Assembly: GCA_036936605.1 (NCBI GenBank)
Contig: JAUPFV010000001.1
Span: forward strand, 121,404,771 to 121,468,770
Length of the DNA stretch: 64,000 nt
DNA from: Limnanthes douglasii subsp. nivea
Lineage: Eukaryota > Streptophyta > Magnoliopsida > Brassicales > Limnanthaceae
Reading direction: 5' to 3'
Program-made: the position numbers and the translations under genes
Notes under the pieces: generated by a model
The model's database searches: none
What the model saw: only the letters and a program-made list of their open reading frames with translations
What the model was told of the DNA's origin: nothing
Shown: piece by piece, positions 1 to 11,240 of the stretch
How the letters are laid out: each line of letters opens with the position of its first letter
How positions within the stretch are numbered: position 1 is the stretch's first letter

Positions 1-30
1 TTCCGACATTATGGGCTCTAGTTCTCCCCC

Positions 31-1738
31 GTGATAATCACTGCTGATTATACTTCAGACGACTCGTCGGGAAGAGAGTACCAACGCAAAGAAAGGCTAA
101 ACAAGCGTGCTCAGAAAAGCAACTCCCGACGGAATAGGGCACCTCGTTCTGACTCTCCCAAGTTCAATAAGGGTAGCGCTGAGAAAATAACGCCGGTGTC
201 TTTCGAGAAAGAAGAAATGTTAGCGGGCAGCAGAGAGGAGCGGGTAGTTCTACCCCAGTTCCAGTGGCAACCATCAAATAGCCAAACCCAGGGATACCGG
301 GTCAGTAGCCAGTTCATTAACACAGGAGATAGAGATTTGTATGGGATTCAGGCTGAGGGGCTTGGAGGCGGATCGTTCAGGTTCAGAATGAATTGGAGAG
401 CTTCACCGTTGTCCGATGAAATATTGTCAGGACATCTCCCGAAGAGGTTTGACATCTCCAAATTGGAGAAGTATGACGGTAAGAGGGATCCAGATAACCA
501 TTTGGAAGCCTTCAAGAACTTTATGTTGAGTTTCGACAATGACGATAAGTTATTGTGCCGTGCGTTTTCGATGACCTTCAAGGATCGGGCGTCTAAGTGG
601 TATAACTGTCTACCACAGGGTTGCATTAAAAATGTTGGGATGTTCTGGATGATGTTCCGTCAGTACTTTGTGGGAAGCAAGAGTTTCCGGGCCAACGGTG
701 ATACGATCGTCAACTGTAAACAAAGACTGGGAGAAAGCCTCAGGGATTACACCAGGCGTTTCATCGATGCTAAGACCGACCTGGATCATTGCGAAGAGAA
801 CGTGGCTCTAACAGCATATCGCTTGGGATTGCTTCCAGGACCGATGAAGCAAGCGGTCACTAAAAATCAAGCTTTTACTTTTTCCGCCCTTCTAGCTCAG
901 GTGGAAAATCAGATATTAATAGAAGAAATGAGGCGTCTGAATTGGCTGCGCAAATTCAGCAGAGCGCGCAAGCGTCGGTCGTTATGAAACAGGGTGCCCA
1001 ATCCAGCCACGCTCAACAAGTCCAGCCAGTCAACACAATACTACCGACCCAATCTTTACCAATTAAGCCTCTGGCTTCCCAGGGCCAAAGAGCAAAGCAA
1101 ACAAACCAAATAGCTTCGCGACCCATGTCTAACAAGTGGATCCGACCCGCTTACTTTGCTGATTTGACAGAATGTGTGTCTTCAATCTATGAAAAGACAA
1201 AAAAGAGCGGGATGTATCGAAGGCCTTTCCCCATACAACGCCTCGGGAACATGGGAACAACCGATACTGCCGATACCATGAAGACGTGGGACACGATACT
1301 AAGGATTGTATTGCTCTAAAAAAGGAGATACAGATGCTGATGGAACATGGAAACCTACTTGAATATGTGAAAAAGAAAGCACAGCAAGGCGCGGCTTCGA
1401 AAGAAATTGTGGCAATACAAAAACCTGAGACCACCATGGCGATTTCTGAAGTGACCGACCTTTTTGATGTCTCCATCGAATATCTCGATCCCGACGTAAG
1501 TCGTAACCTCATCGGGGTCATCGAAGAAGAAGTTGCGGAAAGTAACGGGAACGTAAGATACCTTTGTCAATTTTTCGAATCTTTAACTATTTTTGGGGGT
1601 TATTCTATGACAGGGATCACGCACTCTTCCAGAAAGCGACATATTGTGAACCTGGCTACTCAGTTGGAAGCTCGACCCTATCCCCATTCAAAATGCATCC
1701 CTTCGCCGTTTCTGTATTTTGACGACGACGACATGTGA
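31..1738 (+). pseudogene. Gag polyprotein of Tat element (broken)
   Basis: This encodes the capsid/nucleocapsid precursor that would package the element RNA. The first 320 codons read openly and contain the retrotransposon Gag core, including the motif ASKWYNCLPQG and the region after LPKRFDISKLEKYDG. A frameshift near 945-985 moves the reading to a second frame (942-1319) and another near 1290 to a third (1286-1738). The third frame holds the tail of a zinc-knuckle-like segment (MGHDTKDC) followed by LKKEIQMLMEHGNLLEYV, a stretch typical of Tat Gag. A TAG lies at 19-21, upstream of the first open stretch, so the true start is probably off the window. It is a non-functional relic. Confidence 0.8.
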
Positions 1739-2095
1739 GATATAGTCGGTCCTCATGAAGACGCCGTCGTTATTGGGGCGTCTATTGCGGGGGAGGAGGT
1801 CCGAGGCATCCTAGTAGACACCGGAAGCTCAGCCAACATAATCTTTGCTTTGACATTCGCTAAGTTCAGGGAACCCCCGACAATCACACGTTCGGATCGA
1901 ACTATTGTAGGTTTCACAGGTTCGGCAGCGGATGTGGTTGGAGAATTCGAAGGCATCGTTCAGTTGCGCCGCGGGCTATTTAAGAAGGAGGTCACCATTT
2001 TATTCGTCGTGGGAGACGCACCGACCTCTCATAATGCGATCTTTGGCAGGTCGTGGCTATCACGAATGCACGCGGTAACGTCCACTATTCACTAA
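1739..2095 (+). pseudogene. Aspartic protease of Tat element
   Basis: The aspartic-protease active-site motif is present as LVDTGSSANIIF around 1811-1849. It is preceded by DIVGPHEDAVVIGASIAG, a stretch recognisable in Tat-lineage proteases, and followed by the flap and IFGRSWL region. The protease would cleave the Gag-Pol polyprotein in virus-like particles. The module follows directly on the gag relic after the stop at 1736-1738, and a stop at 2093 ends it. The 2100-2280 stretch joining it to RT is frameshifted and gives no recognisable domain. Confidence 0.75.
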
Positions 2096-2279
2096 TGCTC
2101 GAAATATGTGGTCAGGAACAATGTGGGGTAGTACGAAGCAGCCAGAAAGCGGCAAGAGAATGCTACCAAGCGGCTTTAGCACCAAAAATGGATCAAGAGA
2201 TGGAGCAAGCGCGGGACTAGCAATTAGTGGGACTTCCATGGGGTCACTGCCCGTAGACGATCCCGGGGAAGCCCCCCAG

Positions 2280-3245
2280 CTTTTTAACCACCGACGAAGA
2301 ATGCGAAAAACACCAATTTATTGAGGGAAGAATTTTACAGATAGGGGCCAAATTGCCGTCGGGTTTCAAGAAACAATTGGTATTGTTGCTACAGGAAAAT
2401 TTGAATTTGTTCGTATGGTGCTCCGAGGACGTGATTGGAGTCCCAGAAAACCATGTAATTCACAAGTTAACTGTCAATAAGAATGTCAGACCCATCTCAC
2501 AAAAGCGTCGGGCCTTTTCCCCAGAAAAGGCAGAAATCATTCTGAGAGAGGTCGAAAGAATGCTCAGCGTCGGGCACATCAAAGAATCAAGTTACCCACT
2601 CTGGACGTCCAATCGCATCCCGGTCAAGAAGAAGAACGGGAAGTGGTGAATGTGTGTGGATTTTACCGACCTTAATCGAGCATGCCTAAAGGATCCCTTC
2701 CCGATGCCGAGAATTGACCAGTTGGTGGATTCAACGTGTGGAAACAGATTACTCTCTTTTATGGATGGGTATGCGGGCTACAATCAGATCAAGTTGCACC
2801 CAACGGATCAGAAAAGCACAACGTTCGTCACGGGTCGAGGCCTATATTGTTATAAGGTTATGCCGTTCGGGTTAAAAAACGCAGGAGCAACTTACCAAAG
2901 ATTGGTTTACAAGACCTTTGACTGCCAGATAGGAAGGAATATGGAGGTTTATATCGATGACATGCTAGTAAAGAGCGGCACGGACGAAGACCATCTCGCT
3001 GATTTGAGGGAAACCTTTGACAATCTAAGGGGTATAAATCTCAAGTTAAACCCGGAGAAATGCTCCTTTGGGGTAAGGTCGGGCAAGTTCCTGGGGTTCT
3101 TTGTTAGCGAAAAAAGAATCGAGGCAGACCCGATCCAATTACAAGCTCTTACCGACATGACACCACCTAAGAATATCAAGGAGGTCCAAATATTAACCGG
3201 GTGTCTAGCGGCCTTGAATCGATTTATTTCTCGTTCATCTAACAA
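2280..3245 (+). pseudogene. Reverse transcriptase of Tat element
   Basis: This is the RNA-dependent DNA polymerase domain. Visible motifs are VRPISQKRRAFSPEK (N-terminal fingers), WRMCVDFTDLN with the Arg codon changed to TGA at 2647-2649, PFPMPRIDQLVD, MPFGLKNAGATYQRL and the catalytic box YIDDMLVKS near 2946. The thumb region KFLGFFVSEKRIEADP follows. The order and spacing match Ty3/gypsy RT. The single TGA splits an otherwise long open frame (2353-3357). Upstream, 2280-2350 reads LTTDEECEKHQFIEGRILQIG in another frame. It is inactive because of these breaks. Confidence 0.88.
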
Positions 3246-4170
3246 GTGCGCTCTATTTTTTCAGGTCTTGAGAAACTCTAAGAACTTTGTTTGGACGCCG
3301 GCTTGCAGCACAACCTTTTTGGGTATCAAAACTTATTTATCATCCCGAACCTTCTAACGAAGCCCCAGACAGGGGAAACTCTTTTTCTTTACATAGCGAT
3401 TTCAGATTTTGCAGTAAGTGCGGCTGTGATCAGTGAGTTGGGAACGGTTCCCAAAGCGGTATACTTCGTGAGCAAAAGCCTATCGGATGCGGAGACACGA
3501 TATTTGAAGTTGGAAAAAATGGCCCTGGCTTTGGTGACCATGACACGAAAAATGCGGCCATATTTTCAGGCCCACCCTATTGTCGTCCGAACCTCGTTTC
3601 CACTCAAGTACGTGCTTCAGCGACCGGACATGTGGGGAAGAATGTCTAAATAGCCGGTCGAGTTAGGCGATTTCGATATCAACTTTGAGCCAAGAACAGC
3701 TATCAAAGGCCAGGCTCTGGCTAATTTTATAGTCGAATTCCATTCCGACCGCCCAGACCAAGAAGAACCGCCCGAAGAAGACGAACCAGATGAGTGGGTT
3801 ATCCGAACCGATGGTGGGTTAAATGTCAATGGATGCGGCGCGGGCGTACAAATAGTCACCCCTACGGGCATAAGTATGCATCAGGCAATCCGATTTGGTT
3901 TTCCTACTTCCAACAACGAAGCGAAATATGAAGCTGCCCTTGCCGGTTTGAGACTAGCACAGGTGTGCGGGGCCAGGCACGTACGTCTAATAAGTGATTC
4001 TCAGCTTTTGATTAATCAGGCCTCGGGAGCGTCGGAAGCTAGGAAAGAGCACCTGGTTCAGTACTTAGCAGCACTACGAGTATTAGCCGCATCATTTGCC
4101 AAAGTAACGTATGAGCATGTCCCCAGAGCCGAAAATGTGATCGCCGACTCCCTAGCATCGACATCATGTT
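3246..4170 (+). pseudogene. RNase H followed by archaeal-type RNase H of Tat element
   Basis: Two RNase H modules lie in tandem. The first (about 3291-3655) has LFLYIAISDFAVSAAVI, AVYFVSKSLSDAETRY and LEKMALALV, the degenerate connection-type RNase H of Ty3/gypsy. After a TAG at 3650 the second reads IRTDGGLNVNGCGAG (first acid), NNEAKYEAALAGL (second), LISDSQLLINQ (third) and AENVIADSLAS (fourth). This archaeal-like RNase H is a known acquisition of Tat-lineage elements and supports that assignment. Both would remove template RNA from hybrids during reverse transcription. Frame changes at 3291 and 3650 make the copy non-functional. Confidence 0.85.
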
Positions 4171-4379
4171 CTAGCAATTACCCCTGGATAACCGAACAAG
4201 AAAACACATCGATTATAAAAAGGATAGAGATGGATAATCGACCAGAAATCGTTTGTCAGGTATCCTTGGTAACTATATCAGACTGGCGAAGGGATATTAT
4301 AGCTTTCCAGGCCGAAGAACTACTACGAGACGATGGTAACTCGGCTCGGAAAATACGAAACAAAGCCCGGGGCTATGTT

Positions 4380-5482
4380 TTGTTAGGGGACATAATATAC
4401 AAAAAGTCGTTCAGCAGGCCTTTACGGAGATGCTTGGGGGTAAATGAGGCGCAGATAATTGTATCCGAATTGCATGACGGAGAGGGCGCGGCTCATTGCG
4501 GTTACAAAGCGCTGATACGAAGAATTTTTCTCGCCAGTTTTTATTGGCCAACGATAACAGCTGATGCTCAGCAGATAGTAAAAACCTGCGACACATGTCA
4601 AAGATTGGCGAATGCAATAAATATGCGCACCCCTTAGAATCAATATCTGAAGGCCTACCTTTTGACCGATGAGGAATTGACCTAGTAGGTCTGTTACCGA
4701 TGGCGTCCGGATGAAGAAAAACGATTGTTGTGGTTGTGGATTACTTCTCCAAAAGGGTAGAAGCTGAGCCATTATCGGGAACAAGAGCTAAGGATATCAT
4801 CAAATTTATTTGGTCGAACATCTGCTGTAGGTTCGGGGTTCCTCAGAAGCTCACCATGGATAACGGACCTCAGTTCGACAGCAACGAGATGAAATCTTTT
4901 TGTACGACCCATAGGATTAGGCAATGCTTTTCTGCCCTTTTCCATCCCTAAGCAAACGAGCAAGTTGAAGTTACGAACCAAACCATTTTGGACGGGCTCA
5001 AAAAGAATTTAGAAGGGAAAGCTGGCAAATGGCCGGATTACTTGCATGAAGTTTTGTGGGCTTACCGAACCACACCCCGAACAACGACTAAAGAATCGCC
5101 TTATACTTTAGTTTATGGAATGGATGTCGTCACCCCAGCGGAATCAATATTCCTATCTTTTAGGGTCGGTACCTATGCTGAAAATGAAAACGACGATGAC
5201 AGACGACTAGCTCTAGACCTGATAGAAGAAAAAAGGAGCCGAGCTCAACTAAATTCTTTACATTATCAGACCTTAATGAGGAGTCAGTATGCGTCAAAAG
5301 TACGTCGGCGAGAGTTCAAAGTCGGAGATAGGGTTTTGAGAAGAGTTTTTCTGCATACCAAAGACAAGAGCCTCGGCAAGCTCGTCCCGGACTGGGAAGG
5401 ACCGTATACAGTAGTGGAAAGGATTAAGAGTGGGACATACCGATTGCAGGACAAGCACATGCGTTTGTTAAGGCCCCCATAG
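4380..5482 (+). pseudogene. Integrase of Tat element
   Basis: The integrase begins with the HHCC zinc domain (H in AAHCGYKALIRRIF, then CDTCQRL near 4590). The DDE core is broken: a TAG near 4636 and a frameshifted stretch to 4729 precede VVDYFSKR (first D), MDNGPQF (second D) and QVEVTNQTI (E). The stop TAA at 4949 separates FHP from the rest. The C-terminal part (4988-5482) is one clean frame containing WAYRTTPRTTT, SPYTLVYG and the GPY/F-type ending WEGPYTVVERI. It would insert the cDNA into the genome. The multiple stops make it dead. Confidence 0.88.
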
Positions 5483-5729
5483 AACATTGAACATTTGAAG
5501 CTATATTTGGAGTAATTTTGTTGATTTTTGTAACTTTTTCGTAATCATTATTTATGTAAGAACTTTTGGTCGGGGATGTACTCTTTCCTACCTCGGTGGC
5601 GCGAGAAGGTTTTAATGAGGCATCCATAGCAACTGACATTTTTAATCCAAAATTTTGCCTTTAAATCTCAGAAGTATTTCAAAGGAGTCCATAAGCTGAC
5701 GAGCTGATGGACGACTTTTGGTGATCTTA

Positions 5730-6150
5730 GTTGATCAACCGAACCTTCATAGGTTTTTCAGTGTTTCAACTGATCCACATTTTTATTCCCGACCATATGG
5801 GAAGATTTTCAATTTTACATTGATCAACAGGACATTAAAGGGTTTTTCAGTGTTTCAACTGATCCACATATTTATTCCCGACCCTATGGGAAGATTTTCA
5901 ATTTCACATTCATTAGTAGAACCTTAAAAGGTTTTTCAGTGCTTAAACTAATCCACATTTTTATTCCCGACCCTATGGGAAGATTTTTAATTTTACATTG
6001 GTCAACAGAACCTTGAATGGGTTTTTCGATATTTAACCGATCTACATATTATTTCCGACCCTACGAAAATTTTATGTCGTTGACCAACAAAACCTTACAT
6101 GGTTTTTTAGTATTCCACCAATCTACATTTTATTCCCGACCAGCTATGAA
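5730..6150 (+). repeat. About five tandem ~89-bp units between pol and antisense ORF
   Basis: Units start near 5732, 5820, 5909, 5999 and 6078. Each contains a TTGATCAAC-like start, GGTTTTTCAGTGTT, CTGATCCACAT, TATTCCCGACC and ATGGGAAGATTTT. Units are 79-90 bp long and diverge slightly, so the array is fairly old. Tandem arrays at this place are common in Tat-lineage elements. The preceding stretch 5483-5729 is non-coding 3' leader and contains the phrase TTTTAATGAGG, which recurs at 27180 in the second Tat remnant. Confidence 0.8.
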
Positions 6151-6283
6151 TTTATAAAAGCATAGTGAAAATAACGTCACAAGTGTGGATATTGTTTTTC
6201 AGAAAGATCGGTTACAAAAACGGTTTAAACAAGGGTTCGACAGACCCAAAAGTTACAAAATGTAAATACAGAAACATAGGAGG

Positions 6284-8724
6284 TCAAGCATCATCTTCCT
6301 CAGAATCGGTCTCGGCGTCGTCCAACTCTTTGTCTTCGCAGACCACACCAGCGGGGCGATTGGCCTCAGGAACATCTAGCGACATTGACCCAAGGGGAAG
6401 GCCGGGGAAGCGATGATGAAAGGTCAGCACATAAGAGGCCTTAGCCTCGGCCGTCTCCTTGTCCATCCACTTCTGGCACTTATCAGCAAAAAGGGCATTA
6501 GCATTCTTCAGGTCGGTAATTTCCTGCACCAACTGCCCAGCCCGGTCGTCCCGGTGTTTTCTTACTTGCGCCAAGGTTTTTTCGACCGTCTTCAGCTGCT
6601 CTTCCAAGAGCTTCTGAGCTGCCTTTCCTTTCTTCACCTCCTCTTCAAGCGCAGAAACTTTCCCCTCCGCGTCCGTCAGCTTCTGGCTTAGCTCCCTTGC
6701 CCGTCGCTCCTTCATCGCCAAGGGCACGATCATATTATACAAAGATAGGGACAACTCGTCTGTTATCCATAAAGGAAAAATATGCGGACTCCCAGGCACA
6801 GATAACACAGGCAGCTTAGTACCGCTCGATGAAGCCACGGTATTTTTTGAGGCCTTTGAGGGACTAGCATCGTCGGGGAGAACCACTACGGGATCGGCTA
6901 TAGTCGCACCCTTCACCCCCCCCCCCATATTGCTCAAACAGCTCAGGGACGGTTACGTTATCAACCAAAGCAGACGCTGCGGCAGATCCGCCCTCCTTCT
7001 TCGAGCGCTTCGACTTTTTGGCCTGAGCACCGTCTCCTTCAGCCTTTCCCTTCTGCTTCTTGGCCAGCTCCTCGGACCGATGGGCCTTGTCATCCTCAGC
7101 GGCAGCTTCATCTTGTTGTCCCTCCGCGTCGGCCCCTTCAGCCTCGGCATTTTCCTGCTCGGTATCTTCATCCGATTTGGGGCGCTTACTGGGAGCCTTG
7201 TTGCGCTTCGGTAGAAACAAATGGGCGTCGGGTGCGCCCGTCTTCGTAACCAAGTCCACCAAGCTGGGTGGTTGGCGCAGCTGCTCAATAGTAAGCGGTT
7301 CAGACGATCAATGCCAGAGGTTGCTCGTGATCAGGTTCGTATTCTTGAACGCGCGATGGAACGCTCGACCCCAATGCTTCATGGCATATTCTTGAAGGCG
7401 TGAATGACTTCCTCGAGGGCGAAAAAGGTTTGAAGTAATCCTTCTTCAGCCCCTGGATAAAATCCTTCGACGCTACACAATAGATCGGTCTATTAAGTAA
7501 AAAAACAAAAATAATACCATCAAGAACCCAGGTCCGCAGCAGTCGCCTCAGGTTCTCCTTGCTATATGGGCAGCCATTTTCCCAGCAGTCACTGATGAAG
7601 ATGAATCGATGTTTCCAACCTTTGTCGCCCTCGAGGAAGTCATTCACAATCTTCCAGGTATTGGCCAAGGAAGAATAGAAGAAGGGGGACTTGTGAGATT
7701 TCGAGAGCCCTGACATGGCTATGTACTCAGTCATGGGAATAACCCGACCCGATAGGCGTGAGTCCATTATGCATGACATCACCGTATACCACGCATTGGG
7801 CATTAACTGTGAGGGGCAGATGTTAAGGGTCCTGAAATACAGAGCAATCTCAGGATCCAGAGGAAACCTGAGGCCCCATTTGAAGAGCTCTGTGAAAATG
7901 ACGATCTCCCTTGACCGAACATGCAGTGGAGTCTCCCCAGGAACGGGGAATTAGACAATGACGCACTCCGGGATAACCATGCAGATCAACAGCTCTGCCC
8001 GCTCCGCATCAGAGAAGTATAGGTATTTGCACTAAAAAAAAGAAATGACGTTATCCCTGGGCAACCATCGATGGTAGGATGTGGTTATGACCGCCTCAAT
8101 CTCCGCGGGAAGAGGCTCTTCAGGAGGAGCAGCAGCGTTGCCAACAGCGGAAATACCTTCCTCAGCAGCCAAAACATCCGTTTCTGCCTCTTCGGTATTT
8201 TCTACCGAGACCGCATCAAGTCTAGGGGGGCTGGTCGCAGGAGGATCGGACGGTTGGGCAACATGATCTGCAAATCCGGAACTACTTCCGGTACGGGCGA
8301 GTTGCGACTCTTTTCGCTGTTAAAGAGCACGCTCGGTTTGCGATTCTTGACGGTCCTGATCTCGTTGGGTAAGGCCCAAGTGGGTACGCGCAGTATTAAT
8401 GCCGGTCTGGTACCCTTGTATATCAGGTGTCAACTGGATTACTTCGGGAGAATTATCGCCCGCAGGCGAGGTTGAGGTGTTTGAATCTCCCATGGAAAGA
8501 AATTTAGCTTTGCCTCGACGTCGAGGAAGAAAAGGGGTCGGAACAGTATATGAATTCACCGACGAAGGCGTCGGGCGGTTGAGTTGAGTAGTCAGGGAGT
8601 GTGGAGAGCTGCTGCTTGAGGGAATAAAAATGGCTTCGGGGGTTTGAGCGCCAAATGGTTTGGTTATAATAAAGGATCCGGCAGGGATCGGATCAGGAAG
8701 GACGGGGTCGTGGGGAAGCGGCAC
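6284..8724 (-). pseudogene. Antisense ORF of Tat element (gypsy-type transposase_28-like plus coiled coil)
   Basis: This is a gene-like unit opposite to gag-pol. Reading on the minus strand, an N-terminal acidic, Ser/Pro-rich part (start at 8724 or, more likely, 8491, MGDSNTSTSPAG) leads to a globular region with FPLDPEIALYFRTLN, PNAWYTVMSCI and WKHRFIFISDC. This resembles the plant 'putative gypsy-type transposon' domain (transposase_28 family). It continues with a basic/acidic linker rich in Lys, Ala and Glu (7262-6930, KKSKRSKKEGG) and ends in a long coiled coil (about 6740-6380, LEEEVKKGKAAQKLLEEQL). Stops near 7950 and 7300 and a G11-tract frameshift at 6916-6926 break it. Function unknown; extra antisense ORFs are known in Grande-type elements. 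Confidence 0.72.
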
Positions 8725-8961
8725 GAGCGTAAAGGGTTTTGTGTCAGAACTCCAAATTAGTCCCGCGACTCGATACTCTTCAGTACGGTCATCAATACTG
8801 GCCCAATCGACAAATCCAAATACGGGCTCTTTCTTCTTTTTCGACTTTTGTTTTGGCTTTGGGTCTATTTCTCATAAAACTTGCTCTCTCTCTCTCTAGA
8901 ATGGTCCGAACATCACTTTCTCTCTCTAGAACTCCTCTGAGAGTGATTCTGGCTTATGAGG

Positions 8962-8969
8962 TATTTATA
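8962..8969 (-). promoter_or_regulatory. TATA box (TATAAATA) of the antisense ORF
   Basis: On the minus strand the sequence reads GCCTATAAATACCTC, a strong plant TATA box. It lies 240 bp upstream of the farther candidate start (8724) and about 470 bp upstream of the nearer (8491). A CT/GA-rich stretch (8880-8930) follows, as in plant leaders. The antisense gene therefore seems to have its own promoter rather than using an LTR. Between here and the polypurine tract (8970-9421) I see no other feature. Confidence 0.6.
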
Positions 8970-9434
8970 GGCACCCTCACTTAACCGCTTCGCGTATGGG
9001 GGAGTCCAAACGACGAAAAGCAGCGGGAAGTCGAAGGGCCTCTTGGAAAAACGTGCAGGCGAGCACGCTTCGAATACTCAGATGACACGTGTAGCTCTTG
9101 CTCAGGCTAGTATTGTTAGTCTACACTAACTAACTCTAACGGATACACTAGTTGGGCTTCATATACCCGTTTTTGTTGTCTAAAAATCCTGATCACCCTT
9201 TTGAGCCCATGAAGAATCTGTCAGTCAAGGTCGGTAACAGACCCATGATAAGGATTTTAGCATCGGTGCGGTTCGCAACCATCATTGGAGAGAGCGGTCA
9301 ATCGGGGAATCCCGGGGCAGTTGACACCGAGGTTGTTCGGTCCTTCGATACCGAAGCATATGGGACATAGGCGTTTCAGATCAGCTCATTTTACGAGTCT
9401 TCATTCCCAACGCTCTTGAAGACTAGGGGGCTAC

Positions 9435-9741
9435 TGATAAGGGAGTAATTTGCCGATCTTAATAGAAAATGAGTTAATTGTAAACAAGAGAAAGGAAATA
9501 TGCCCCCTGTTGTATTTATTATTTATTCGGAGACTATCTGTAAATAAAGTAGTTAGTAAATGACTAATAGTGAAATAATGTAAGACCACTAAGGACATAA
9601 ATGGGACCCACTTTCCCATTATAAAATGGAGCCCATTTATTCTTGGTGGGGGACAATTGAATATTATATTCTCTTTCTACTTTCTCTCTCTACACTTTGA
9701 GCTCTAGTCACATCAGGTTCAAGATCTAAGATCCTTTATCC
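9435..9741 (+). repeat. 3' LTR of Tat element
   Basis: A purine-rich tract (GACTAGGGGG, 9421-9430) precedes TGATAAGG at 9435, the usual start of such LTRs. The end is placed at CCTTTATCC near 9741, a degenerate inverse of TGATAAGG. The LINE reading resumes immediately after. An internal TATA-like ATTATAAAATGG (about 9618) fits an LTR promoter. The right boundary is uncertain by perhaps 30 bp because the 5' LTR is not in the window. Confidence 0.7.
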
Positions 9742-9744
9742 TAG

Positions 9745-11240
9745 TTATTTATTCACTCATAAGATAATGATAAATCTTTTAGGCCTGATGGCTTCAAAGC
9801 GGGTTTATTCAAGCAATTATGGAACATTATTGTAAAATATATTTACGATGAGATCTTGATATTTTTTTAATATTGGTCGTCTTGAACCCACATGAAATTC
9901 CATAATCATCGCCCAATTTCAAAGATTAATTCCCTCTTTTTTCGCAGACGAGTGCAGACCAATTGTATGTTGAAATGTGGTCTATAAGTGTATTTCCAAA
10001 TTCCTAGCAGATATGACCAAATATTGTTTTCTTATGTGATTGACAATTCTCAATCAGCTTTTATAGTTGGTCATAATATTACGGATAACATCATACTATA
10101 TCAAAAGCTTCTAAAGGCTTATCAAACTAATTATAATGGCCTAAGGATCGCTCTTAAAATCGACATAATGACATATTTTGACAACGTTTAGTGGCATCTT
10201 ATTCTCGATATCTTGGTAGACATGTATTTCCGAGACCACGTGATCATTTGGATTCTTTAATGTATCGCCAACTCATTCTATATTTTAATATTAACGATTA
10301 CCCTCATGGTAATTTCAAAAGCATAAAGAGTATAAGACAATGTGATATTTTATTCCATGTTTTATTTGTCTTTGTCATGCAAGTTCTTTCTGATATCCTT
10401 AAAGAGAAAAGTAATGATGCGAAATTTAAATTCCACTAGAAAATCATAAGCTTAAGATTGTCAATCTTTACTAGCATATGATCTGATGATTTTATGTTGT
10501 GGTGACATTAAATTTATCAATATCATTATGGATGATATTAAGGATTTCTTTGACCTATTTGATCGTAAAGTTAGCCTCCCAATAGCCACATCTTTTTGTT
10601 TTGGGTTAATCTCTCTCTAAGAACAGAGTGGATCAATATCCTTATATTGAATATAAATTCTCTCGTGGTAAAATACCGTGGAGTCCCTCTTCTCACGAGT
10701 CTTCTTTCCAACAATGAAAGTCGCTTCCTTATTGGAAAATTTACTTTAAGTATTTCCTCTTGGACTTCCAGACAACTCTCATATTCGGGTAGGCTTCAAC
10801 TCATTAAATCTATGATATTTGCAAGGCAGGTTGTTTGGTCTTCTATCTTCATTATTCCCAGTAAAGTTCTTAAAATGTCTAACGGTCTCTCTGTTATATT
10901 CTCTAGTATGGCCATGAGATGAAGGTTGTAGGTACAAAAGTGGCTTGGTCAACTATTACATTTCCTTTGTGGGAGCTAGGCTTTGAGATTCTAGACCTCA
11001 AAACCTAAAATCATATGGATGTCCTCAAACATTTATAGTCTATAGTTTGTAAAAATAACAACTCAATTTTGTGTGACTGGATTAACTTTGAGAAGATTAA
11101 AGATAAAAAGTTTTGGTTTCTAAATATTGATTATTCTCTCTCCTAAACTTGGGAGGAAAATATTAAATCTTATGCCACTTGCTAACAAATTGTATTGGGT
11201 GGCTATAGGTAATGGGGGGATACCTCCTTCTGGTATGGCA
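9745..11240 (+). pseudogene. LINE (L1-like non-LTR) reverse transcriptase remnant
   Basis: Broken frames read in order as the RT of a plant L1-type LINE. They are NDKSFRPDGFKAGLFKQLW (9762-9820), NSQSAFIVGHNITDNIILYQ (10040-10110), LRIALKIDIMTYFDNV (10140-10190), then VPLLTSLLSNNESR, SWTSRQLSYSGRLQLIKSM (10680-10830), and a C-terminal part around WSTITFPLWELGFEILDLKT (10950-11010). The FADD catalytic region is degraded (10380-10560). Many stops and frameshifts show great age. The left edge coincides with the end of the gypsy LTR, so the 5' part of the LINE probably lies left of the gypsy element, outside the window. Confidence 0.82.

Larger units (their letters stand above)
1..9741 (+). mobile_element. 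Ty3/gypsy LTR retrotransposon, Tat lineage, 5' end outside window
   Basis: The order gag, protease, reverse transcriptase, RNase H, second (archaeal-type) RNase H, integrase, tandem repeats, antisense ORF, polypurine tract and 3' LTR is that of plant Tat-lineage Ty3/gypsy elements, in which a second RNase H and extra ORFs 3' of pol are known. The 5' LTR and primer-binding site lie upstream of the window. Every coding module carries in-frame stops or frameshifts, for example TGA at 2647 in RT and TAA near 4949 in integrase, so the copy is dead. Several lesions look like C-to-T changes (CGA to TGA, CAA to TAA), as expected of methylated plant DNA; that cause is inferred. Its 3' LTR abuts a LINE, so it probably inserted into that LINE. 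Confidence 0.9.

Noticed and set aside
6930..7395. Plus-strand Ser/Leu-rich ORFs opposite the antisense gene
   Set aside because: They are shadows of the Lys/Glu/Ala-rich minus-strand frame; the composition is the expected complement.
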